NCBI GenBank assembly: GCA_030526045.1
Contig: JAUNDN010000006.1
Coordinates: forward strand, 38,094 to 82,233
Source: Bacillota bacterium
Lineage (GTDB): Bacteria; Bacillota; Clostridia; Lachnospirales; Lachnospiraceae
DNA length: 44,140 nt
Direction of reading: 5' to 3'
Shown: positions 25,291-33,819 of the stretch, piece by piece
Layout of the letters: every line of letters starts with the position of its first letter
Numbering within the stretch: position 1 is the stretch's first letter
Position numbers and translations under genes: made by a program
The notes under the pieces: generated by a model
Databases searched by the model: none
What the model saw: only the letters and a program-made list of their open reading frames with translations
Told to the model about the DNA's origin: nothing

Positions 25291-26480
25291 TCGGTCGTAA
25301 AATTATCAAAATATCCCTGAATCAGAATAATCGGTGTTCCCTTATCGCCGGAACCTGAAGTAAGATCACACAGGGAACCGATCAGATCCGTAAGCTGTCT
25401 GGGGGTTGTCCCCTGAGAAGCCATATTGCCAACCAGATTGTCCTGTTTGGATTTAATGCTGTTTGAAATCGCTTCCTTCAGCTTTGCACCGCTTAAGTTT
25501 GCGAAATCATTATCTGCAAGATATTTCAGCTTTAATTCATTGGGTGTTCCGATCAGACCATCTGTAAATGCAGGGGAAACCACCGGGTCAGCCAGTTCCC
25601 AGATCTTGCCCTGCGGATCCTTGAAGGCACCGTCTCCGTATACCATAACCTCTACGTGTTTTCCGGTCTTTTCAAGGATTGCTGCCTGAATGTCAAGAAC
25701 CAGATCCTTACACTCATTAGGGAACAGCTTGATCTTATCCTCCGTGGATTTATTGGAACCAAGCAGTCCGTACCTCGTATTATATCCACTTCCGTTTACC
25801 GGTGCATTTAAAATGTCATCAAGACCGCACACAACCTTAGCACCGGCTTCCTTCAGAATGCGCTTGGTACGTGCTCTTGTATGAATATCACAGTTGATGA
25901 CACAGTCTGTATAGTCAAGAATGGTCTTTGCCTGATTGGCAAATACGATTTCAACCTCTGCTCCGGCATCCTTGATTATCCCCGCATAATAGTCCACATA
26001 ATCAACACCTGTGAACTCATGCTTATTTTCCCCAAAAAGTGCGCGGTATTTCTCTAAGGACAATACATCCGAATAAGGATTGATGCCTGCCTCATCCAGC
26101 TGGTCATAGGTAATCAATGCATTTCCCACCTCATCGCTGGGATAGCTCAGCATCAGCACTACCTTCTTACAGCCCATTGCAATACCTTTCAAGTTAATTG
26201 CAAAACGGTTACGCGACAGGATCGGGAAGATTACACCTACGGTTCCACCGCCCAGTTTCACTTTTACATCAGCCGCAATATCCTGTACGGTTGCATAATT
26301 TCCCTGTGCGCGTGCTACAATCGACTCTGTCAGGGCAATCACATCTCTGTCTCTTAACGTAAAGCCTTCGCTTTCAGCAGCCCCTAACACGCTTTCTACC
26401 GCAATGTCAACGAGATTATCGCCTTCTCTGATAATGGGGCATCTGATTCCCCTTGATACTGTTCCTACTCTTCTTTCCAT
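25287..26480 (-). CDS. CofE-like (coenzyme F420-0:L-glutamate ligase family) protein
   Basis: A 397-aa cytoplasmic protein of the F420 ligase family. The N terminus reads RGIRCPIIREGDNLVDIAVESVL and DRDVIALTESIVARAQGNY, as in CofE, and later come VINCDIHTRARTKRILKEAGAKVVCGLDD and EVMVYGDGAFKDP. CofE adds glutamate to F420-0, but most Clostridia are not known to make F420, and no F420 gene is nearby, so the acceptor is unknown. The ATG at 26480 follows AGAGGT. A TTTACA-17-TAATAT promoter is upstream. It is convergent with spoVAC with overlapping stops. Confidence 0.8.
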   Translation of the reverse strand: MERRVGTVSRGIRCPIIREGDNLVDIAVESVLGAAESEGFTLRDRDVIALTESIVARAQGNYATVQDIAADVKVKLGGGTVGVIFPILSRNRFAINLKGIAMGCKKVVLMLSYPSDEVGNALITYDQLDEAGINPYSDVLSLEKYRALFGENKHEFTGVDYVDYYAGIIKDAGAEVEIVFANQAKTILDYTDCVINCDIHTRARTKRILKEAGAKVVCGLDDILNAPVNGSGYNTRYGLLGSNKSTEDKIKLFPNECKDLVLDIQAAILEKTGKHVEVMVYGDGAFKDPQGKIWELADPVVSPAFTDGLIGTPNELKLKYLADNDFANLSGAKLKEAISNSIKSKQDNLVGNMASQGTTPRQLTDLIGSLCDLTSGSGDKGTPIILIQGYFDNFTTD

Positions 26481-26521
26481 CTTTGTACCTCTTTCCACCA
26501 GTTTCGTATATATATAATTCT

Positions 26522-26550
26522 ATATTAAATGATGTGGAACCGAATGTAAA
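26522..26550 (-). promoter_or_regulatory. Sigma-A promoter of the CofE-like gene
   Basis: TTTACA (26545-26550), 17-bp spacer, TAATAT (26522-26527) on the minus strand, about 41 bp before the start codon. A run of TA repeats follows the -10. Confidence 0.7.
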
Positions 26551-26570
26551 CAGAAAAGAAACGGTATATA

Positions 26571-27332
26571 TTACTTGTTCATTTTGTAGATAGGATCCGC
26601 CGGATATCCGCCCTTCATCTTCTGCATTCCGCGCTGAATGGCATCCTTGGATTCCTTCCAGTCAGCATCCTTATTGCGATAGTCAAATTTTTCGACCAGC
26701 CAGCTCACATCATCCTGTAGCCGCTCCATGTTCTTTTCCATCAGTTCAAACATCGCAGGATAGAATTCCTTCTTTTCCTTATCACTCAGCATCGTCTCCG
26801 AATATTCACAGAGGTCTCCGAAATGATGAAGGCAAAAGCCCTTCCCTGAGAGAATCCGTTTCTTGAAGCTCTCATCCTTCTGATACATATAAAAGAAGGT
26901 ATCTAAATATCTTTCATAGGTATCCGCAAAACGGTTGCAGATATAACAGGAGTTTTCCTTTTCCTGTACCCAGATACCGATGGGATTGACTCTCTCGGTG
27001 TTTTTCTTGAATTTACCCATCAGTCCTGATTTCCGTGGTGCAAATTTCTGAAATTGTTCCTTCATTTCCCGATTCACCCTGGCATAATGGGTTTTCAGAA
27101 TCCATCCGTTTCCCAGTGTATTCCCGTAATCAAACATCTTCTTAAAATGGGCACGGCAAAAGCCCGCCTTGTCGGTAGCCTCCCGCACATCGCTCTCCAT
27201 GTATGAGGAGCCTGAACCGAGAACAAAATCCAGAAGATCCTGTTCCACCTCCCGTTCAATATAGCAAAAGGGACATTCATCATCCGCGTTTACGGCATCA
27301 TTAAGCGGTATCGTATAAAGCGTTTCTTTCAT
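26571..27332 (-). CDS. DUF6062-like protein with duplicated Cys/His motifs
   Basis: A 253-aa soluble protein that I place, with moderate certainty, in DUF6062, a family of Clostridia with no assigned function. It contains two copies of one pattern: CPFC (20,23) with FCRAHF (59,62), and SCYIC (about 129-132) with FCLHHF (about 167). Each could bind one zinc. The ATG at 27332 has GGGAGG upstream and lies 14 bp after the TetR stop, so the two genes are probably one operon under that regulator. A metal-stabilised regulatory or carrier role is only a guess. Confidence 0.72.
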   Translation of the reverse strand: MKETLYTIPLNDAVNADDECPFCYIEREVEQDLLDFVLGSGSSYMESDVREATDKAGFCRAHFKKMFDYGNTLGNGWILKTHYARVNREMKEQFQKFAPRKSGLMGKFKKNTERVNPIGIWVQEKENSCYICNRFADTYERYLDTFFYMYQKDESFKKRILSGKGFCLHHFGDLCEYSETMLSDKEKKEFYPAMFELMEKNMERLQDDVSWLVEKFDYRNKDADWKESKDAIQRGMQKMKGGYPADPIYKMNK

Positions 27333-27346
27333 TCCGATTTCCTCCC

Positions 27347-27949
27347 TTATTTGCAAGTAAGCTTTTTGAGCATATCAAGGTAACCTTTTATTTCCTGGTA
27401 ATAGATTTCCGGCTGAAAGGCTTCCTCCCTGAACCGCTCCGTCATCAGTCCGTCTGATATATACTCGATCACCTTTATGAGGCGCTGCGCATCCACACCC
27501 TCCCTGAAACAGGTAATATCCGCCCTAGCCATAATCTCCTGATATTTTTCCGGCAGAATCCCACGTTTGTCTTCTGTTTCGACCAGAGCCTCAGTGGCGT
27601 CCTCTCCACGGCTTCTGTTCAGAAACTGGAGCATATATGGGTAGTTTTTCATTACCTGAACCTGGGACTGCTTAACCTGATTAACCAGCTTAAAAAAGTC
27701 CTTTTCATCCCGGTCTACTCCAGTTGCCAGCTCCAAAAGCAGATATCTGACGCTGTAATCATAGACAAAGCTGTACAATCCCAGCTTGCTGATAAAGTAA
27801 TGAAACAGTAAGCCCTTACTGATTCCGGCTTCCTTCACAATCTCATCGGTACTGGCATGCCCGTAGCCGTTCATGGCAAATACTTTCAGTGCCGCATTGA
27901 TCATTCTGTCCTGTTTTTCTTTTTTTAAATCAAAAAATTTGTCGTTCAT
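27347..27949 (-). CDS. TetR/AcrR family transcriptional regulator
   Basis: A 200-aa repressor-type protein. The N-terminal helix-turn-helix runs over about 12-56 (RMINAALKVFAMNGYGHASTDEIVKEAGISKGLLFHYFISK); the rest is the all-helical ligand/dimer domain. The start at 27949 has GAGGG; six extra residues upstream lack support. It is followed by the DUF6062 gene. A palindrome GACT-N5-AGTC just downstream of its -10 suggests self-repression. The effector is unknown. Confidence 0.9.
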   Translation of the reverse strand: MNDKFFDLKKEKQDRMINAALKVFAMNGYGHASTDEIVKEAGISKGLLFHYFISKLGLYSFVYDYSVRYLLLELATGVDRDEKDFFKLVNQVKQSQVQVMKNYPYMLQFLNRSRGEDATEALVETEDKRGILPEKYQEIMARADITCFREGVDAQRLIKVIEYISDGLMTERFREEAFQPEIYYQEIKGYLDMLKKLTCK

Positions 27950-27971
27950 ATTACCCTCATCCCCCATTATT

Positions 27972-28020
27972 GACTTTGCGAGTCGAAATCTAATATACCA
28001 TATTTGTTACCACTCTTCAA
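27972..28020 (-). promoter_or_regulatory. TetR-gene promoter with candidate operator
   Basis: TTGAAG (28015-28020), 17-bp spacer, TATATT (27992-27997) on the minus strand. GACTTTGCGAGTC (27972-27984) is an inverted repeat directly after the -10, where a bound repressor would block transcription. The operator is inferred from position and symmetry. Confidence 0.6.
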
Positions 28021-28117
28021 TAAAAATTTATGGATTTTTTATACATATTCCCTTTTCAATTTCAAAGAATAGTATTAAGATATCTTTATAGGATAAACAA
28101 CTGAAAGGAGTATTCCC

Positions 28118-28633
28118 ATGTCCAAGAAATTTGGTAAATTTTTGCTTTTCTCCGCTGTTGCAGGTGCCGCTGCTTATGGGGCATATCAATACCTGCAAAA
28201 GAAAGATAAGATAACTCCCGCCGGGACCGCTGAGGAACCTGACGAAGATTTTGATGATTTCAGTGAAGACCTTGATGAGGATGTGAACACTTCCAAAGAG
28301 CGTTCCTACGTTTCTCTGAACCTTGATAAAGCAGAAGCAATTGCAACAGAGGCTTTTCACAAGGCGAAAGAAGTCATTGCCGATTCCGTGCAGCAGGTGA
28401 AGGAAACCGTCAGAGCCGTGACAGAAGGGCAAACCGTTTCGGAAGGTAATTTTACAGACTTAACCGCCATCAACAAAGAGGCAGTTACGGACACAGAGGA
28501 TGTCGCTGCTGAGGCCGCGGAAGCTGCAAAGGACATCGCTGACACCATGGCAGATATAAAAGACGAGGCTGCTGATTCTATCAAGGCTGCCGCCGAAGGA
28601 AAGGTAGAAGAATTCTTCAATGATGAGGATTAA
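28118..28633 (+). CDS. Acidic YtxH-like membrane-anchored protein
   Basis: A 171-aa protein with an N-terminal hydrophobic segment (about 8-26, FLLFSAVAGAAAYGAYQYL) typical of YtxH-type proteins, an Asp/Glu-rich stretch (about 40-57), then long Ala/Glu/Lys-rich amphipathic helices (about 68-165) that could form a coiled coil. YtxH-like proteins are often stress-linked, but their function is not known. AAAGGAG lies eight bases before the ATG. It is transcribed alone, divergent from the TetR gene, and ends at a strong terminator. No clear promoter could be assigned. Confidence 0.75.
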   Translation: MSKKFGKFLLFSAVAGAAAYGAYQYLQKKDKITPAGTAEEPDEDFDDFSEDLDEDVNTSKERSYVSLNLDKAEAIATEAFHKAKEVIADSVQQVKETVRAVTEGQTVSEGNFTDLTAINKEAVTDTEDVAAEAAEAAKDIADTMADIKDEAADSIKAAAEGKVEEFFNDED

Positions 28634-28656
28634 CTATCATAAGACCTACTGAAGTG

Positions 28657-28701
28657 AAAGCCCGGAGCATTACCTACAGGTAGTTGCTCCAGGCTTTTTT
28701 T
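28657..28701 (+). terminator. Rho-independent terminator after the YtxH-like gene
   Basis: AAAGCC-C-GGAGCA pairs with TGCTCC-A-GGCTTT around one mismatch and a 15-nt loop, followed by a seven-T run. The right arm is also the coding end of the convergent MocR gene, which stops at 28674 in the loop. On the minus strand the stem is followed by only three Ts, so it is weaker in that direction. Confidence 0.88.
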
Positions 28702-30134
28702 AATGCATATATGCCATTTTCCAGTTCCTGCTTTTCCATAGCGCCGTATCCCAGTAAAATTGTATTCTGATAAGGCATTTCCTGAATACTTCTTCCTTCC
28801 ATACAGGCATCGGATATTCCGTACAACCTGATTTTCTCTTTCCTTGCCGCAGCAAGAAGCTCTTCTTCACCGATTCCCTTTTTACTGGTAAGAAGCAGAT
28901 GCAATCCTGCATTTTCTCCGGTAATCGTAAATTTTCTTTCAAAGGGCTCAAGAAGTCCTAACAGGAAATCATGCCGCTCCCTGTAAATCTTTCTCATCTT
29001 ATTCAGATACCGTTCAAAGTAGCCATCCCTGATAAACTCATTTAAAATCTGCTGATCAATACGGGAAACCGTTGAGGCATAGCATCCGCAATTCTCCCGA
29101 AAACGGGGAAGAAGCTTTTCCGGGAGAACCATATACCCCACACGAATTGCGGGCGCAATGGATTTGGAAAAGGTTCCCATATAAATCACTCTTCCCATCC
29201 GGTCAGAAGCCTGCAAGGAGGGAATCGGTTTCCCTCGATACCGAAATTCACTGTCATAATCATCTTCAATCAGATATCTGTCTTCCTCCTCCGCCGCCCA
29301 CCTGAGCAATTCCATCCGTCTGCCAATCGGCATCACCACACCGGTCGGGAACTGATGGGAAGGCATCACATAGGCCACTCTCGCCTTGGTCTGCTTCAAT
29401 TTTTTTACATCCATGCCGTTTCTGTCCACAGGAACAGCTTCAATCTCATAAGCAAAGGATTGAAATATCTTGTAAGCACGCTTATAGGTAGGTTCCTCCA
29501 TAGCAATGGGAACATGCCTTCCGAGAATCTTCTCAAGGAGCATAAAAAGATAATCCGTTCCGGCACCGATGACGATCTGATCCGGTCTGCAATTCACACC
29601 TCTCGAAGAATGAAGATACCTGGCAATGGTTTCCCTAAGTCTATCATCTCCCTGGGCATCTCCCAAGGCAAACATCTCGCTGTTAGCATCCACCAGAATG
29701 TTTTTGGTAATCTTTTTCCACGTGGCAAAGGGAAAATTCTTAAGGCTCACTGCATGAGGTGAAAAATCATAAACAATCTCCTGCAAGGGGGCCTGTTTCC
29801 CTGTGCTGTGATCCTCTTTGCAGACAGTCTCCTGCTTATTCCCGCCTACTTCTTTATCCGGCGTCACTGATAAATTCAATAGCTCCTCCACATGACAGAC
29901 AAAATACCCCCGGCAGGGTCTTGCCTGCACATATCCCTCCGCCACAAGCTGTCCATAGGCAAAATCCACTGTGCTTCGGGCTACCTGAAGATATTCTGCC
30001 AAAGAACGAGTTGAGGGAAGCTTCTCACCCGCAAGAAGCTTCCCTGTTCTTATCTCATCTCTGATATGTTCGTAAATTTGCTGATACAGACACTCTTTTC
30101 CTTCGTCCGTCAGCTGGATTGTTAAATCTATCAT
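28674..30134 (-). CDS. MocR/PdxR-type regulator (GntR domain fused to a PLP aminotransferase fold)
   Basis: A 486-aa fusion. Residues about 5-75 form a GntR winged helix (LYQQIYEHIRDEIRTGKLLAGEKLPSTRSLAEYLQVARSTV), and about 115-480 an aminotransferase class I fold with the PLP-binding Lys in GTFSKSIAPAIRVGY (about 322). Members sense PLP or amino acids such as GABA or taurine. No pdxS/pdxT or amino-acid gene is adjacent, so the target is unclear. The ATG comes 1 bp after the DUF2225 stop with no evident ribosome site, suggesting coupling to that gene. Its last codons lie in a terminator hairpin. Confidence 0.92.
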   Translation of the reverse strand: MIDLTIQLTDEGKECLYQQIYEHIRDEIRTGKLLAGEKLPSTRSLAEYLQVARSTVDFAYGQLVAEGYVQARPCRGYFVCHVEELLNLSVTPDKEVGGNKQETVCKEDHSTGKQAPLQEIVYDFSPHAVSLKNFPFATWKKITKNILVDANSEMFALGDAQGDDRLRETIARYLHSSRGVNCRPDQIVIGAGTDYLFMLLEKILGRHVPIAMEEPTYKRAYKIFQSFAYEIEAVPVDRNGMDVKKLKQTKARVAYVMPSHQFPTGVVMPIGRRMELLRWAAEEEDRYLIEDDYDSEFRYRGKPIPSLQASDRMGRVIYMGTFSKSIAPAIRVGYMVLPEKLLPRFRENCGCYASTVSRIDQQILNEFIRDGYFERYLNKMRKIYRERHDFLLGLLEPFERKFTITGENAGLHLLLTSKKGIGEEELLAAARKEKIRLYGISDACMEGRSIQEMPYQNTILLGYGAMEKQELENGIYALKKAWSNYL

Positions 30135-30135
30135 A

Positions 30136-30972
30136 CTATTTTTTTTCTTTCATCTTTGCAATCAATAATTCCTTTAGATCCCTTGCCTTATCCTTCATCC
30201 GACTGTTGACAGAAGGGGATACCAAGAGATTAGCAACAATTCTGGATGAAATCTCGTATTGTTCAAAATCCATGGCGAGTACGGCAACCAGGTATTCTAC
30301 CGTAGCTTCATCCATTCCGCACATCGGATAGTTTTCAGCTTCTCTTGCCTTCAGGAATCCCTCGAAAGCATTCCTAAGGAAATCCTTCTCCTGCTCCTTT
30401 AATTCTTTTGATTTCTTCTCATAATCGGCAGACTCCTTGTCGAGACTCTCCCAGGCGCTTCTGCAAAGCCACCCTGCCTTCAGGCAGATATAAGCCTTCT
30501 CACTTGCCTTTGCATGCTTTACCATTGCATTTGCGAGGCTCATCTTATAAAGATAGATTGCATACTCATAGGAAAAGACGGCTTTCGGTTCCTCTGTTAC
30601 ATGAAAGACCCTTGATATATTCTCCTTTATCAGCTTGGTCTGGGTTTGAGTCAGTCCCCCGAAATATCTGCGCAGTGCTGCATATCCACAATGAGGGCAG
30701 AGGATCACATCATATTTCAGAGGCTCAATATTTTCATACACTGCACGAAGATCCAGGTCTGTCCTGACCAGTCTTGCTTTGCCTGCCTTTAAGGTACGTG
30801 ACTTAATCTGCGTATAACAGACCGGGCATTCATAGGATTTATCAAAAAGGAAATCTGATTCCTGCATAACCGGTGCTTTTGCTTTTTCCGGCTCCGCCGC
30901 CTTTTTCTGATCCTCAAAAAGATCCATTCCCTCAAGATTTTTCAATCCTAACCCATCCAATAATCCGGCCAT
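30136..30972 (-). CDS. DUF2225 family protein
   Basis: A 278-aa soluble protein of DUF2225. A short variable N terminus is followed by ECPVC (49,52) and LCPHCGY (92,95), which probably bind one zinc, and then a helical, TPR-like C-terminal half (about 125-275) with repeated aromatic/Ala helices. The role is unknown. It lies 12 bp after glnS, with AGGAGG overlapping the glnS stop region, and 1 bp before the MocR gene. Confidence 0.88.
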   Translation of the reverse strand: MAGLLDGLGLKNLEGMDLFEDQKKAAEPEKAKAPVMQESDFLFDKSYECPVCYTQIKSRTLKAGKARLVRTDLDLRAVYENIEPLKYDVILCPHCGYAALRRYFGGLTQTQTKLIKENISRVFHVTEEPKAVFSYEYAIYLYKMSLANAMVKHAKASEKAYICLKAGWLCRSAWESLDKESADYEKKSKELKEQEKDFLRNAFEGFLKAREAENYPMCGMDEATVEYLVAVLAMDFEQYEISSRIVANLLVSPSVNSRMKDKARDLKELLIAKMKEKK

Positions 30973-30984
30973 CCTTGGTTCCTC

Positions 30985-32685
30985 CTAAGCTTTCGGTAGT
31001 ACATAAGAACTTTTCAATGATACGATTCTGTTAAATACAGGTGCATCGGCTTTAGAGTCTCTGGCATCCACACAGAAATACCCCTGACGCACAAACTGGA
31101 AGCTATCGTAAGCCTTGGCATCCTTAAGCGCAGGTTCCAAATAGCATTCCTTTAATACGGTAAGAGAATTGGGATTCAGATTCAAGCTGCCATCCTCATT
31201 ATATACACCCTTCTCTTCGTCAATAATATTTTCGTATAACCTGACCTCTGCCTTGATTGCTTCCTTTGCAGGAACCCAGTGAATGGTTCCCTTTACCTTA
31301 CGTCCCGTAAATCCGCTGCCACACTTGGTTTCCGGGTCATAGGTACAGTGTACCTCAATGACCTTGCCGTTTTCATCCTTCACGCAGCCGGTACAGGTTA
31401 CAAAGTAGGCATTCATCAGACGCACTTCATTTCCCGGGAACAAACGGAAATACTTCTTTGGCGGCTCCTCCATAAAGTCCTCTCTGTCAATATAAAGTTC
31501 TCTGCCAAAGGGTACCTTCCTTGTACCCATCTGTTCATTTTCAAGGTTGTTGGCAACCTCTAAAAGCTCAGTTTCATCTTCAGGATAGTTGTCAATAATC
31601 AGTTTTACAGGATCAAGCACTGCCATCATACGAGGACGCTTCAGCTTCAGATCCTCCCTGATACAATATTCCAGCATCGCATAATCCGCGGATGAATTGC
31701 TCTTTGACACACCACAAAGCTCTACAAACATTTTAATGGATTCCGGCGTAAAACCTCTTCTTCTTAAGGCAGCTATGGAAACCAGTCTTGGATCATCCCA
31801 GCCGTCTACAATACCGTCCTCCACCAGCTTCTTAATGTATCTTTTTCCTGTCACCACATTTGTCAGATACATCTTCGCAAACTCAATCTGCTTTGGCGGA
31901 TGGGGATACTCCAATTCCCTAACAACCCAGTCGTATAAAGGTCTGTGATCCTCAAACTCCAGCGTACAGATGGAGTGGGTGATTCCCTCAATTGCATCTT
32001 CGATAGGATGCGCAAAGTCATACATTGGGTAGATACACCATTTATCTCCGGTGTTATGGTGCGTCATATGTGCCACACGATAAATGATCGGATCCCGCAT
32101 ATTGATATTGGGAGATGCCATGTCAATCTTGGCACGAAGTGTCTTTTCTCCATCTGCAAACTCTCCGTTTTTCATTCTTTCAAACAGTGCAAGGTTTTCC
32201 TCGACGCTTCTATCCCTGTTAGGATCATTCTTTCCTGCCTCAGTCAGGGTACCACGGTATTCACGCATCTGCTCCGCCGTCAGATCGGACACATACGCTT
32301 TTCCCTTTTTAATCAGCTTCACAGCCCCTTCGTACATCTGCTCGAAATAGTTGGATGCAAAAAACAGTCTGTCCTCCCAGTCGGCACCCAGCCATTTGAT
32401 ATCTGCAAGAATGGATTCAACAAACTCTGTCTTTTCCTTGGTCGGATTCGTGTCATCAAAACGCATGTTGAACTTACCGCCATATTCCTTTGCAAGTCCA
32501 TAATTCAAAAGAATGCTCTTGGCATGTCCTATATGAAGATAACCGTTAGGCTCCGGCGGAAAACGGGTATGCACCGTATCATAAACACCTTCCGCAAGAT
32601 CCTTATCTATAATCTGCTCAATAAAATTTCTGGAAACAACCTCTTTTCCTTCCTGATTTTCTTTTTCTTCTAAAATCTCACTCAT
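30985..32685 (-). CDS. glnS: Glutaminyl-tRNA synthetase
   Basis: A 566-aa class I synthetase that charges tRNA-Gln. The HIGH motif is at 51-54 ([14 protein letters not shown]); the region matching KMSKS of E. coli (VMSKRKL) reads [11 protein letters not shown] (about 275-285), keeping Lys-Arg but not Ser; then [24 protein letters not shown]. The C-terminal anticodon-binding beta barrels (about 345-560) are complete. Many Firmicutes use GatCAB rather than GlnRS, so this is a GlnRS of horizontal origin typical of some Clostridia. AGGTGAGAGC precedes the ATG. It starts the operon with DUF2225 and MocR genes. Confidence 0.95.
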   Translation of the reverse strand: MSEILEEKENQEGKEVVSRNFIEQIIDKDLAEGVYDTVHTRFPPEPNGYLHIGHAKSILLNYGLAKEYGGKFNMRFDDTNPTKEKTEFVESILADIKWLGADWEDRLFFASNYFEQMYEGAVKLIKKGKAYVSDLTAEQMREYRGTLTEAGKNDPNRDRSVEENLALFERMKNGEFADGEKTLRAKIDMASPNINMRDPIIYRVAHMTHHNTGDKWCIYPMYDFAHPIEDAIEGITHSICTLEFEDHRPLYDWVVRELEYPHPPKQIEFAKMYLTNVVTGKRYIKKLVEDGIVDGWDDPRLVSIAALRRRGFTPESIKMFVELCGVSKSNSSADYAMLEYCIREDLKLKRPRMMAVLDPVKLIIDNYPEDETELLEVANNLENEQMGTRKVPFGRELYIDREDFMEEPPKKYFRLFPGNEVRLMNAYFVTCTGCVKDENGKVIEVHCTYDPETKCGSGFTGRKVKGTIHWVPAKEAIKAEVRLYENIIDEEKGVYNEDGSLNLNPNSLTVLKECYLEPALKDAKAYDSFQFVRQGYFCVDARDSKADAPVFNRIVSLKSSYVLPKA

Positions 32686-32763
32686 GCTCTCACCTGCCTG
32701 CTGCCCGGGATAGGCAGCGGATTTACCTCCTGCCGTCAGTCTTAAAACACCATATTACTAGTA

Positions 32764-32772
32764 ATCATAGCA
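32764..32772 (-). promoter_or_regulatory. Extended -10 promoter of glnS
   Basis: TGCTATGAT on the minus strand is an extended -10, about 79 bp before the glnS start; the matching -35 (TTTATA) is weak. The leader has a GCTGCC/GGCAGC hairpin with no T-run and no T-box motif. Confidence 0.45.
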
Positions 32773-32785
32773 CACCAAAATCAAT

Positions 32786-33769
32786 TTATAAAGTAGAATT
32801 TTCAATGAATTCCGCTAAATACCGGTTCAATTTGTCGGTAAAATAGTCTTCTGTGGAAATATACGTATCCTGTTTCCGATATTGCTCTATAGGAATAAAG
32901 CCTCCCGCTTTTTCACTGTGACCGCCACCCGAACCGATATCTCCTCCGAGATAGGCGGCAAGTTCATCTGCCCGAACCGCCTTTACACAGCTTCTGACTG
33001 AAAACTTAATTCCATCAGGCATGATATGGTAAACGACACATGTGTCAACTTTGTCCACCTGAAGCAGGAAATCGCTGATCAGGCCTAAGATATTCGGATC
33101 ACAAGGCCTTGTTCTGACAAGTGCATAGTGATAGGTCTGATTGTATATATTTCCTAATAGTGCCAGTCCGGCAATCTCTACTTCCTCTAAAGACAAATTG
33201 GAATTCTTGAACTGACTGATTAGGTCTTTGTCAAAAAACAGACTGTCCCGCATTTCCATATCAAGAGGGTTATAGATTTCAGAGAACTGGCTGGTGTCTG
33301 AAAAGAGGCCATAATACAGTGCAGTACTGAGTTTCATCTCCTTCTCAAAGCAAAAGCCTTCCGCTCTCATCATATCCCATACCAATGTAGAACAGCTGCC
33401 CAGGTTACTGCGAATTTCACCCAGAGGCACCTGATCCGCCACATGATGATGATCAATTACAGCAACCGTATCCGCATGAAGACAAGTCACATTTCCCGCC
33501 CCGTACTGACAGTCCACCGTAATCAGAAGCCCCTTCACCTCTGTTTCCTTATCCTCCTCATAAGAAATCGGGATTTGAAGTTCTTTGACCATCATAGTCA
33601 AATTTGTTTTACGTATCTGATTTCTGCCTAAATAAATCAGACGTACCTCTTTTCCCTTCCATTTAAAGTACGTATAAAGCCCAAATCCTGATGCCAACGC
33701 ATCGGCATCAGGATTATCATGACATTGAATCGTTATTGGATTATAATTTTCCAATTCTGCTAATTTCAT
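32786..33769 (-). CDS. DHH-family phosphoesterase (NrnA-like)
   Basis: A 327-aa cytoplasmic hydrolase of the DHH/DHHA1 type. It has HDNPDADAL (about 17-25), LITVDCQYG, the DHH motif VIDHHHVAD, and SGGGHSEKAGG (DHHA1) in the C-terminal domain. Relatives degrade short oligonucleotides or pAp, or c-di-AMP derivatives; the exact substrate is open. It lies downstream of the GGDEF-EAL gene with a 50-bp gap, which suggests that it could clear pGpG made by the EAL domain. The ribosome site is AGGCGG, weak. Confidence 0.9.
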   Translation of the reverse strand: MKLAELENYNPITIQCHDNPDADALASGFGLYTYFKWKGKEVRLIYLGRNQIRKTNLTMMVKELQIPISYEEDKETEVKGLLITVDCQYGAGNVTCLHADTVAVIDHHHVADQVPLGEIRSNLGSCSTLVWDMMRAEGFCFEKEMKLSTALYYGLFSDTSQFSEIYNPLDMEMRDSLFFDKDLISQFKNSNLSLEEVEIAGLALLGNIYNQTYHYALVRTRPCDPNILGLISDFLLQVDKVDTCVVYHIMPDGIKFSVRSCVKAVRADELAAYLGGDIGSGGGHSEKAGGFIPIEQYRKQDTYISTEDYFTDKLNRYLAEFIENSTL

Positions 33770-33789
33770 ATCAACCGCCTGTAGTTTAA

Positions 33790-33795
33790 ATTATA
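33790..33795 (-). promoter_or_regulatory. -10 box (TATAAT) before the DHH gene
   Basis: A perfect TATAAT on the minus strand in the 50-bp gap after the GGDEF-EAL gene. No good -35 lies 16-18 bp upstream, so the promoter is weak or needs an activator. Confidence 0.4.
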
Positions 33796-33819
33796 CTGCA
33801 TCGTTTTGCACCTTCACGG

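Noticed and set aside
32686-32785. T-box leader before glnS
   Set aside because: The conserved T-box sequence and terminator are absent; only a short hairpin is seen.
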